Below are positions 41,411-50,196 of a stretch of DNA of 64,000 bases, in pieces. Source of the stretch: an uncultured Verrucomicrobiota bacterium (GTDB taxonomy: Bacteria > Verrucomicrobiota > Verrucomicrobiia > Opitutales > Opitutaceae); assembly GCA_903960515.1 (NCBI GenBank), contig CAJCBL010000038.1, positions 1-64,000 of the forward strand. Reading direction: 5' to 3'. The notes beneath the pieces were generated by a model. That model was not told the DNA's origin, made no database searches, and saw only the letters and a program-made list of their open reading frames with translations. The translations under genes were made by a program, and so were the position numbers. The stretch's first letter is position 1; the number at the start of each line of letters is the position of its first letter.

Positions 41411-42391
41411 CTACCCTTGCGCTGGGCGGCGACTCGCCTCGTAGGCTGCCTTCACCCGGGCAAACTCGGCCGCCCCCCAACGATCTCGAAGCTCGGCCAG
41501 CCTTGGGGCGAAGGTAGCCCGGCCCTCCTCGGGCCCGAGCAGGTCGCCAAGGGTCGCGTACCCGGCCGCCAATGCCGCGTAGGCACCGACCCGATCGCCG
41601 GTGTGCTCCTGCAGTTGGGCGATGGAGGTCGTCGCGGCGACGTAGCTCACCGGAGTATTCGCACAAAGGGCATGTTCCCGGGCTCGGCGGGCCGCTGCGA
41701 GCGCTGCGTTGGGATCGTTTTGCCGAAGCGCGGCGGCGGCTTCGAGCAGCTCGAGATCGGCAACGGCGGCGTTGTCGGCCATCGCTTGCGCCTGCTCGAA
41801 CGCCTCGGCGCGCAGAGCGTCGGCTTCGGCGGAGAGTGCACCGTCGTGAGCGGCCGTTGCCGCTTCCACCAGGGCGCGCAGCGCGCCGGGGCGGTCGCCG
41901 CCGGCAGAGAGGCGGGTGTGCGCCTTGCGAAGCTCGGTGATGGCGGCGCCGGGGCGACCGGTGGCGCAGAGTGCGGCCGCGTATTTGCGGCGCAATCCTG
42001 TCTCTTCGGCGGGCGCGAGCGGGACGGTGGCGGCGTGCTCCAGCGCCTGTCGGAAAGCCTCGGCGGCGCCGGCCGGATCGCGCAGCGCCAGAGCACATTC
42101 GGCGAGCTCCGCTGCAGCAGAGACGGCGGCGGGGCTGCCCGGGGCCGAGAGCGCGGCTGCACGCATGGCATGGATGCGGGCGGCGGCCGGGTTGCCGAGC
42201 AGGCGCGCCAGCGTGGCCGAAAACTGGAGGCAGTGGCGCTCGTCCGAGGTGCGACCGGTCTGCCGATACTGCTCGGCTGCGGCGAGCAGGTGTGCGAGGG
42301 CCTCGGGCAGGCGCCCGCCGTCGGCTGCACTCGTGGCCTGCGCGACCAGATCGTCGGGGTTGGTGCGAGGGGTGGCGGTGTGGCGGATCAT
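41411..42391 (-). CDS. TPR-like helical repeat protein, last gene of the eCIS-type operon
   Basis: 326 aa of alanine-rich helical repeats (GRLPEALAHLLAAAEQYRQTG...); start overlaps the stop of the upstream gene (42388-42391). Confidence 0.75.
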   Translation of the reverse strand: MIRHTATPRTNPDDLVAQATSAADGGRLPEALAHLLAAAEQYRQTGRTSDERHCLQFSATLARLLGNPAAARIHAMRAAALSAPGSPAAVSAAAELAECALALRDPAGAAEAFRQALEHAATVPLAPAEETGLRRKYAAALCATGRPGAAITELRKAHTRLSAGGDRPGALRALVEAATAAHDGALSAEADALRAEAFEQAQAMADNAAVADLELLEAAAALRQNDPNAALAAARRAREHALCANTPVSYVAATTSIAQLQEHTGDRVGAYAALAAGYATLGDLLGPEEGRATFAPRLAELRDRWGAAEFARVKAAYEASRRPAQG

Positions 42392-45300
42392 CGTTCGTGG
42401 GTCGCGGTCACGGTCAGTCCCAGAGCTTCAACACGTGCCTGGGTGGCGGCAAGCGCGGCCTGGCGGGCTGCGCGGTGGTTGGTGGCCCAGGACTGCAGCT
42501 GCTGGGCGAGGGTTTCGGCGCTCCCTTCCTGTTCGTCGATGTTGGCGTCGATGGTCTCGGTGGCGGCGGTGGCGGCGTCGCGCCGCCGGGTGGCATCGGC
42601 GACAGCCTCGGTATTGCGTTCCTGGAGCGCGGACGCGTGGGTGTTGGCCGTTGCCATTGTTTCCTGGGTGGTGGCCGCCTCGGTGCTGGAGGTCTGGATC
42701 TGCTCGCTCTCGCCGCGGAGCTGCTCCTGGCAGACCTCGGCCCCCTGCTGCTGGCTGGCCATCGTGGCATCCATCTCGTCGAACGAGGCAAGCATCGATG
42801 TCGCATCGCGGTTCATGTCCGCCATGGCTCTGCCGGCGCTGCCCGGAAGGTAGGAGGCGAGGTCCATCATCCCCTGGAAGGCCCGCAGGGGTGTGCGCAA
42901 GCCGTCGATCGCCCCGCTGTGGTCGTCGTACTGATCCACCGCCTGGGACACCCCCTGTTGGCGTTCCTGCTGGGCGGCGTTGGCGTTGGCGGTGCACTCG
43001 AGCCTCTCGTCGTGCTGGGTGAGTGCTTCGAGACCGGAGGCTGTTGTATCGACACTCTGTTGCAAGGGCTCCTCGTTGGCGGTGTGGGTGGCCAGCTGTG
43101 CATCCATCTGCGCCTGGGCGGTGGCGGTCTGGGCGCGGGCCTGGCGGAGTTCCTCGATGTGGCCGCGAATGGCCGCGATTTGGGCCGGCGTACAGGGCGG
43201 GGCGGTGTATTCGGGGTTGGCGCGTTCCTCACCAGGAATGGGAGGGAAGTCGGCGGCGAACTGGGCGTTGAATGCCGCCCGCTGTTCCTCGGGGGATGGC
43301 CCGTGATGGCCGGCGGCGAGAATGGGGAAGAACGTCTGCAGTAGTGAGGGTTCGGAGCCGCTGGGGGCCGCGCCGCGGTCCGATGCGGTGCGCCCGCGCA
43401 CGGAGCGGGCGGCCTGGGCGGCGATGGCGGCCGTACCTGGCCCGGGGGCGGCGGCTGCCGGTGGCCGGCCGGTGGCCGGGGTGGCGGGCTCGGCGGCCGG
43501 GCGCACGCCCACTTCGGTGAGCGGCGCTGGCGGGCGAGCGCGAGTCTCGGCCGAGATGGGCTCCATGAACATGTAGACGGTGCCGGGCCGGTCCTGAAAA
43601 CGAAAGCGGGCCGCCGCGTCCTGGATTAGCAATTGCCGCTCCGCGGCGGGCATGTCGGGCGCCAGCAGGGAGGCGCGCAGGCTGGCCTGGGCTTCCTCGG
43701 CCCAGCCGTAGCCTCTGGCATCGGTTACCGGATGCGTCATTCCGGCCTGGGCGGCCTCCCGGTGCCCCAGGATCTCATGGTCGATGACCGACCGGGGCGC
43801 CAGGGCGGCATTGGCGGGATTGGGCGTATCCAGCGGGCGCTGGGCAGGCGGGAGCGGGTTGACGTCGGGGCCGATGCGGAGGATGTCGAGGCTCGAACCG
43901 TAACCGGTTTCCTGTGAGGCGGAGGAGACGACGTTCTCCCGAGGCAGGCCGCGGCGCTCGGCGTGACGGGTGAGTTCTTCGAGCTGGCGTGGCCCAACAG
44001 GTTCACTGCTGCGGGTGCCGGTTTCCGCTCCCGCCCGGAACGCGCCGGAGCCGCCGCCGGGGGCCCGCCCCGCCGCGGGGCTGGTCGGCTCGAAGCGCAA
44101 AGGGAGCTGACTGGGGTCGGCGCGCTCGGGGAAACGCAGACTCAACTGTTCGGGCGGGCGTGGGCGCGGAGTCATCGCCTCCATTCCCGGAAGCGGGAGT
44201 TGGGACCCGTGCGGAGGAAGGGGCCTATCGGACATTGCGCTAAAATCGATGTCACGGACGCCTCCGTACGGGTCGGCGGCTCGACCCACTGCGGTCAACT
44301 CCGCCCCGCGGTCTCGGTTGCGAGCTCCGGTGCGCACCCTGCCTGTGCCGATGTCGAATTGGTGTTGGAGCTGCGAGGTGGCCCCATACACGGTTTGGCC
44401 CGGTGTGAGAGGAGAGCCGGGAGTGGCGGCGGCGGCCCGGCGTGTTTGTTCGATGGATGGAAGGTAGAGGTCGGAGACCACATTCACCGGTTGGTCGGCC
44501 GCGATTCTATCCTGGATGGCTCGGGTGCGGCGATTGTCGCTCAGTGGGCCGGTGTGGGTCTTGTAGTCGGCCACCCCGGTGTCGACGCGCACGGTGGTAT
44601 CGCCTCGGTAATGCCGGCCGGTTTGGCTCTCGTAGACCGGGCGCTGGGGCACCCCGCCAACGGGCGGCGGGGTCGTAATCGATTCCCACTGTGCGCCGGG
44701 GATGACGTGTTCGGAGATCTGGGATGGGCCGCGAGGCTGCTGCCTGCGATGGGGCGCGGCAAACCCGACGTCGGTGCTCCCGACTCCGGCGTGCGGGTAC
44801 TCTATGGGCAATACGATGTCGGGCCTCGTCTCCTGCCAGCGGGGCTTGAAGGCAGGCGGCGCCGGTGGTGCCGATGGCGTGGCGAGGGCCTGCTCCATGC
44901 CCGGCAGTACCAGTTGTTCAGGGACGCGGCGGGCGGGCGGGGGGGCTTCGGCCGTGGGGCGGGGGGAGGGAGGGAGGTTGCCGGGGTCGGTGGCGGGGCG
45001 GAATGTCCCTGGCGCCTCCGGCGGGGTTGGGCGGGCCTCGAAATCGACGCGCGGACCGGCGCCTTCGGCCGGCGGAGGGGTATCGTCGCTGCGCCGGGTG
45101 GTATCGGGTGCCCGGGGATTGGGCCGGCCCCGGCCTATGCGGGCCCCGCGGGCTCCGAGCAGGCCGCCCAGGGCGCCGCCGTTGTTGGCAGCCGCGGCGG
45201 AAAGCGTCTGGCCGTCGGCCACGACTTCGCGCGGGTCGGACTCGCTGGTGAAGGCGTGCATGGCCCGGAACAGTGTCACCGCGGGCTGGAGCACGAGCAT

Positions 45301-46674
45301 GTTGATCGCGTCGAGCGCCAGGGTGACCACGCCGATGGCCAGGGTGATTGCGGTGAGTGTGCCGGCCAGCGGGGAGAGCGCACCGGCGCTGAGCACGGCT
45401 GCGATCCACAGGCCGACGGTGATGGCGCCCATGATGCCCGCGATCACGTTGAGCGTGTTGGATACTATATCCACGATCTCACTGATCCCGGCGATGGTGT
45501 TTGCGAGCTTCTCGTACTTGGACCCGCCTTCTCCCATGTTGGCGAGAGTCTGCCGGGTTTGGCGCCAGTCGCGGGTGTAGAGGCTGTGGAAAGAGATCAC
45601 CCCGCCAATTACAGCGCCGATGGCAGGCAGCGGCGTGAATCGTGCCGTCTGTGCGGCTACACGCGGCCCGAGCCGGCTGCCTAGCCGCCCGGCCATCCGG
45701 GCTGCGGCAGCCGCCGCCTCGCCGGTGCGGGCGAGGGCGGTGCCACCCATGCGAGCAGCCAGCCGGCCGCCAGCGCGGGCGGCGAGTTGGCTGCCCAGGC
45801 CGCGGTGGAGAAGGCCGAGCGAGAGGCCCATGCCCAGACCTCCCGCCGCGCCGGCGGTGAGCCCCTCCCGGATCTGGTTGAGAACAAAGGCCGCACGTTC
45901 GGCGGAGCCGGCCGCGCCCACCGTATGCGCGGCGCCACTCCAACGCTGGTGCTCGGCGAGTTCGGTGTCGATCAGATCGAGGTCGCCCGCTCCGAGCTCG
46001 CCCATCGACTCCATGGCGAGTGGTGCTGGGGCGCCTTCACCGGTAGTGGTGGTGCGGAGGGCAGGAGCGCCCTGGCCGGGGCCGCCGCCCCGGGGCGGAG
46101 CGGGCGTTTCTCCTCCCGGTGTCGCCACCGCCTGGTGACCACCGGTGGGTCCCTCGGGCCCGCTGCCGGCGGGAGCGCCCGCCGCGCCGCTGGGCGGGGT
46201 TTCCTCGGTGGGGGACTCGCCGCCGGGGGATTCCGTTGCCAGGGGCCGCTCCGGTTGAGTCGAGGGAGTGAACAGCGACTCATCCGTTGAACTTTCCTGG
46301 AGCGGAGGAGAACCGAATTCTGCAAAAGAATACACGTCCTGAGGGGAACTCATGCCCAGCTCGGAAGGCGGCGGCACTTGGGTGGATGCTCGCGAGGTTC
46401 CTTCGGGGGGAGTCAACGCTGCGGCCACCGCACGGGCCTCCGGGCTGGGGGGCGGCCGGCCTGGGTCGTCGCGTCGTGAAGTTTCCAGGGCCTCTGCGGC
46501 CGCGGCCGAGCGGCGCATTTCCTCCCCCCGGCGCTCGCCATCCCTGAGTGCCTCGTCGGGGCGCCGGAGGTAGAGCGGCAGGCCCGGCCTGGCGGAGGGG
46601 GTGGCGCGCGGCCCGGCAGCGGTGGGCTGCCTCCGGGGCGCCGGTGCTGGGGCTGTGGTTAGAGGGGGCGGCAT
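42388..46674 (-). CDS. Giant multidomain eCIS-associated protein (candidate cargo/structural), HEILGH motif and C-terminal coiled coil
   Basis: 1428 aa; proline-rich N-terminus with LPLYLRRP, hydrophobic Ala/Gly-rich central region, SVIDHEILGHREAAQAGM...WAEEAQASLRASLL, long C-terminal Ala/Gln coiled coil. Confidence 0.8.
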   Translation of the reverse strand: MPPPLTTAPAPAPRRQPTAAGPRATPSARPGLPLYLRRPDEALRDGERRGEEMRRSAAAAEALETSRRDDPGRPPPSPEARAVAAALTPPEGTSRASTQVPPPSELGMSSPQDVYSFAEFGSPPLQESSTDESLFTPSTQPERPLATESPGGESPTEETPPSGAAGAPAGSGPEGPTGGHQAVATPGGETPAPPRGGGPGQGAPALRTTTTGEGAPAPLAMESMGELGAGDLDLIDTELAEHQRWSGAAHTVGAAGSAERAAFVLNQIREGLTAGAAGGLGMGLSLGLLHRGLGSQLAARAGGRLAARMGGTALARTGEAAAAAARMAGRLGSRLGPRVAAQTARFTPLPAIGAVIGGVISFHSLYTRDWRQTRQTLANMGEGGSKYEKLANTIAGISEIVDIVSNTLNVIAGIMGAITVGLWIAAVLSAGALSPLAGTLTAITLAIGVVTLALDAINMLVLQPAVTLFRAMHAFTSESDPREVVADGQTLSAAAANNGGALGGLLGARGARIGRGRPNPRAPDTTRRSDDTPPPAEGAGPRVDFEARPTPPEAPGTFRPATDPGNLPPSPRPTAEAPPPARRVPEQLVLPGMEQALATPSAPPAPPAFKPRWQETRPDIVLPIEYPHAGVGSTDVGFAAPHRRQQPRGPSQISEHVIPGAQWESITTPPPVGGVPQRPVYESQTGRHYRGDTTVRVDTGVADYKTHTGPLSDNRRTRAIQDRIAADQPVNVVSDLYLPSIEQTRRAAAATPGSPLTPGQTVYGATSQLQHQFDIGTGRVRTGARNRDRGAELTAVGRAADPYGGVRDIDFSAMSDRPLPPHGSQLPLPGMEAMTPRPRPPEQLSLRFPERADPSQLPLRFEPTSPAAGRAPGGGSGAFRAGAETGTRSSEPVGPRQLEELTRHAERRGLPRENVVSSASQETGYGSSLDILRIGPDVNPLPPAQRPLDTPNPANAALAPRSVIDHEILGHREAAQAGMTHPVTDARGYGWAEEAQASLRASLLAPDMPAAERQLLIQDAAARFRFQDRPGTVYMFMEPISAETRARPPAPLTEVGVRPAAEPATPATGRPPAAAAPGPGTAAIAAQAARSVRGRTASDRGAAPSGSEPSLLQTFFPILAAGHHGPSPEEQRAAFNAQFAADFPPIPGEERANPEYTAPPCTPAQIAAIRGHIEELRQARAQTATAQAQMDAQLATHTANEEPLQQSVDTTASGLEALTQHDERLECTANANAAQQERQQGVSQAVDQYDDHSGAIDGLRTPLRAFQGMMDLASYLPGSAGRAMADMNRDATSMLASFDEMDATMASQQQGAEVCQEQLRGESEQIQTSSTEAATTQETMATANTHASALQERNTEAVADATRRRDAATAATETIDANIDEQEGSAETLAQQLQSWATNHRAARQAALAATQARVEALGLTVTATHER

Positions 46675-48680
46675 GGCGGCGGTGCCCGGCCGGAGGCGAG
46701 TTCATTGGGCAAGGGGCGGCCGAGCTTGCGGTACTCCTCCTCCAGCCCGCGGACACAGTCCGGGAGGCAGATGCGCCGGCCGTGTTGGCGGGCGAGCAGG
46801 GCGGCGGTGAGCACCGCGTTGCGAATGTGGCCGCCGGCGAGGTCGGCGATGGCGGCGAGTTGATTGAGCTCGGCGGGTGCGAGGGTGTGGTGGAGGCCCA
46901 GATGCGCGGCCCACAGCTCGCGGCGCTCGCCCGGATTGGGAAGGGGAAACTCCAGTACGACGTCGAGCCGGCGGGTGAAGGCGGAGTCGAAGCGGGCCTT
47001 GCTGTTGCTGGTGAGCAGGACCAGGCCGTCGTAGCTCTCGATGCGCTGGAGCAGGTAGTTGGTTTGGGCGTTGGCGAAGCGGTCGTTGCTGTCGCGAATG
47101 TCTGTGCGCTTGCCAAAGAGCGAGTCGGCCTCGTCGAAGAGCAGGATGACCTCGGCCTGCTCGGCGCGGGAGAGGAGGCGTGCGAGGTTTTTCTCGGTCT
47201 CCCCGATGTATTTGCTAGTAACATTCGCGAGATCGACCCTGTAGAGCGGCAGCCCCAGGCGGGTGGCAACCCAACCGGCGGCGAGGGTCTTGCCTGTGCC
47301 GCTGGGACCGGTGAAGAGCGCCCTCACGCCGGGGCGGTAGCGGGTGGTCGCGGCTGTGCCCAGATCGTCGACCAGGCCCTCGCGGGAACGGCAGCGCAGC
47401 AACAGCAGATCAAGGGCGGCGCGTAGTGAGGGTGCGGCCACCAGGGCGGCGTCGGGTACCGGCGAGCGCAGCGGCTCGGCAAGCGCATCGAGCCCGCCGG
47501 CTTCGCCTGTCCATGCCGCCGCGGTTACGTCTGCGGAGGTTACGGCGCGGGGTTGCTCGTGGTCTCCGTTTCCGGCCAGGTGCGCGTAGTGCCGGGCCAG
47601 GCGACCCACCTGCGCGATGCGGCCGGCGCCATGGCGGTGATGGGATGCGAGTTGGTGTGCGAGATCGGAGGACGCCTCTCCCACAGCGCATTGCCAGAGC
47701 GTGGCGCGTTCGGCCGGCGAGGGTATCGGGATTGTCCAGCCCGGGATTGGCCCGCACGGGGAATCGAAGTTTCCCTCCGGCCCGCCCAGGGCGAGCACGG
47801 GGCCGCCGTAGCCGTGGAGCTCGGGCAGGACCCTGTGCTCGGTGGGGGCCAGCTCGGCGACGAACACCGGCAGGAGTCGGCGCAGTCGCAGCCATGGGCC
47901 GAGCCCCGCGACTTTGTCGGTCTCGACGAAGGCGGGTTTGCGGCCGAGCAACTGAGCCAAAATTGTGGCTACGGCCCGCGCCTCGCTGTGGGAGCCGCAG
48001 CGGATTAGCAGCGCGGCAGAGTCGGGGCCGACCAGCGCCCGGGCCTGGTGGCGCGCTGCGGCCACGATGGATTCGGGCAACGGAACTTGTAGGGCCGCCG
48101 CTGATCCGACTGTGATGCCGGGCCAGTTCGCGGCATGGCCAGCCAGTGCCAGGCAGAGCTGGACGGGGACTGCCACGGTGCGCTCCGGCAGAGGCGCGGT
48201 TTCGTTCTGCACAGAGAGGATACCGGTGCGGATGGCGGGTCCGTTCAGCAGCAGGTCCCATGGCGAGGTGTGGGCCTCCAGCATGCGGCCCAGAGCGGCG
48301 ACGATCAGCCCGAGTGTAGGCCGCCCGCCACCCACCGGTGACTGGACGCGGGAGAGCGTGCGGCCGACGAAGGACTCGTTTTCCACGGCGGCGGCCAGGG
48401 CGATGGTGAGAATCTCGAACGCGCTGAGGTCGAGGTCGGCGGCCAGGTCGAGCAGGTGGCTGTCTCCAGGAGCAGGAGTTCGCAGCGTTCCAAGAAGCAC
48501 CTGTCCCCATTCCCCCCACTGGGCTACCGACTGCTGCTGACTACGCAGGTAGCCCACTTCCTGATGAGCGTCCGCCGCAGGGTGAAGCACGAGCGCCCCC
48601 ACCGCCGCCAAGGCGAGTTCGTAGAGGCGGGGCTGCGCAGGGAGGGGCTCCGATGTAGTAGCGGTGGTGTCAGTGCGCAT
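46659..48680 (-). CDS. AAA+ ATPase of eCIS (Afp15-like)
   Basis: Walker A GPSGTGKTLAAGWVATRLGLPLYRVDLANVTSKYIGETEKNLARL, Walker B VILLFDEADSLFGKRTDIRDSNDRFANAQTNYLLQRIE. Confidence 0.92.
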   Translation of the reverse strand: MRTDTTATTSEPLPAQPRLYELALAAVGALVLHPAADAHQEVGYLRSQQQSVAQWGEWGQVLLGTLRTPAPGDSHLLDLAADLDLSAFEILTIALAAAVENESFVGRTLSRVQSPVGGGRPTLGLIVAALGRMLEAHTSPWDLLLNGPAIRTGILSVQNETAPLPERTVAVPVQLCLALAGHAANWPGITVGSAAALQVPLPESIVAAARHQARALVGPDSAALLIRCGSHSEARAVATILAQLLGRKPAFVETDKVAGLGPWLRLRRLLPVFVAELAPTEHRVLPELHGYGGPVLALGGPEGNFDSPCGPIPGWTIPIPSPAERATLWQCAVGEASSDLAHQLASHHRHGAGRIAQVGRLARHYAHLAGNGDHEQPRAVTSADVTAAAWTGEAGGLDALAEPLRSPVPDAALVAAPSLRAALDLLLLRCRSREGLVDDLGTAATTRYRPGVRALFTGPSGTGKTLAAGWVATRLGLPLYRVDLANVTSKYIGETEKNLARLLSRAEQAEVILLFDEADSLFGKRTDIRDSNDRFANAQTNYLLQRIESYDGLVLLTSNSKARFDSAFTRRLDVVLEFPLPNPGERRELWAAHLGLHHTLAPAELNQLAAIADLAGGHIRNAVLTAALLARQHGRRICLPDCVRGLEEEYRKLGRPLPNELASGRAPPPCRPL

Positions 48681-50175
48681 CGCAATAGTGGTAACTGATC
48701 ACGAGGCCGAGCCACGGCACCCAGCCGGGGTCGAGGTCTAGGCCGGCCCGGCGCAGGCGGAGATCGGCCTGTGCGGGGGCGAAGGAGATTTCGATGTGGG
48801 GCGGCGCGAGGCGCACGATGCCGGGGCGGCGGACGATTTCCCACAGGTGCAGGCCGGTGCGCCGGCGACACCAGTGGCGCACCGCTGCAAACCAGGGCTG
48901 GAATGGGAGGTCCACGGGGGGCGTGTCCGCGCAGGTGGCCTGAAGCGCGCAGGTGAGCGGATCGGTATCGGGGAGGCCGATCCGCTGGCCGAGGTGCAGC
49001 AGGAGGCGGGCGGGGAAACCGGAGTCGAGTATCCAGGGATCACGGGCGAGGCGGGCTTCGATGCCCAGGCGCTGAAGGGCGGGGACGAGGAAGCACAGGC
49101 CGGCGAACCCCGAGACTGTGGCGAGCTCTGGAGGCTGGCCGAAGGCGGAATCCAGCGGGCGGATGCCCGGGTGGGGCGGGCATTGCTTATCCGACCGATC
49201 CGACCGATCCGACCGATCGGGCCGATCGGACTGATCAGACTGATCCGCCAGATCCGGCGATTCCCGAAATGAAACACCGGGGCCGGTTGCGCGAGCGGCG
49301 GCCATGTGGCGCGCCGGTTGCCGGCCGCGGAGGCCGGCGCTGGCCGCTGCCTCCGGTTTCTCGTGGCCGACTGCAGGAGAAGCCGTATCCGGTGCTTGCA
49401 GGTGCAGCGCCGCGGCTGCGAGAGTGGACTGTACCCGGGCTGGCAGCTCAGGATCGGCGGCGAGGGAGGGGTGGCGTGAGAGGGCGAGCATTGTGCCCAT
49501 CCACAGGATGCGGTCGTCGTCCGGGGAGAGCGCGGCGGTTTGTCGCGCGAGCCACGACTCTTCCCGGTGGGCGAAACGGACCGCGTGTACTGGTGCGGGG
49601 GCACCGCCCGCCGACCAGGCGGCCAGCCGCAGCCAGAACCTGCCTCGGCCCACGGGGATGGCGGCGAGCACTTCGTCGAGCGCATCTGCGGTTGCGGCTT
49701 CGGCAACGATGGCCGCCTGAGTGGCGGGCTGCGCATGGGCCTGCTCGATCAGCCACAGCCAGGTCTCCGCATGACCAAGACTTGGATTCAGGCCGGGCAG
49801 GGCGGAGCGCCAGAACCATTCGGTGGCAGGGTGATGGCGGGCGAGGCGGCGAGCGAACTGGACGATTGCCTCGGTGGTGCTCGCGAAAATGACGGCCGGC
49901 GCCTGCGCGGCGCAGGGATCGTCGAAACGGACGGCTCCTGTCTCCAGTTGGCGGACCACGCACTCGAGCCGAAGGGCTACGGTGGCGGCGGAAGCCAGCG
50001 GATAGATCCGGCCGAGCGCAAGGCGGCGGATCACCACCACGCGGCCCTGGTCGGCGAACGGCAGACTGGCGGTGCGCAGAGCGTCCTCGATCAGGAGCGC
50101 GCCGCGGCGGGCGTGGGCGCCCGAGGCGGCCTGCACCTTCAACTGACGTACGAGGCGAGTGGTGGTGGTGAGCAT
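48670..50175 (-). CDS. Hypothetical eCIS-operon protein with embedded DRS tripeptide repeat
   Basis: 501 aa; overlaps the AAA+ gene by 11 bp; DLADQSDQSDRPDRSDRSDRSDK encoded by a 9-bp repeat. Confidence 0.75.
   Translation of the reverse strand: MLTTTTRLVRQLKVQAASGAHARRGALLIEDALRTASLPFADQGRVVVIRRLALGRIYPLASAATVALRLECVVRQLETGAVRFDDPCAAQAPAVIFASTTEAIVQFARRLARHHPATEWFWRSALPGLNPSLGHAETWLWLIEQAHAQPATQAAIVAEAATADALDEVLAAIPVGRGRFWLRLAAWSAGGAPAPVHAVRFAHREESWLARQTAALSPDDDRILWMGTMLALSRHPSLAADPELPARVQSTLAAAALHLQAPDTASPAVGHEKPEAAASAGLRGRQPARHMAAARATGPGVSFRESPDLADQSDQSDRPDRSDRSDRSDKQCPPHPGIRPLDSAFGQPPELATVSGFAGLCFLVPALQRLGIEARLARDPWILDSGFPARLLLHLGQRIGLPDTDPLTCALQATCADTPPVDLPFQPWFAAVRHWCRRRTGLHLWEIVRRPGIVRLAPPHIEISFAPAQADLRLRRAGLDLDPGWVPWLGLVISYHYCDAH
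49191..49256. repeat. In-frame 9-bp tandem repeat inside the 501-aa eCIS gene
   Basis: CCGACCGAT CCGACCGAT CCGACCGAT CGGGCCGAT CGGACTGAT CAGACTGAT CCGCCAGAT. Confidence 0.88.
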
Positions 50176-50196
50176 GGCGAATACGCAGCGGAGTGC

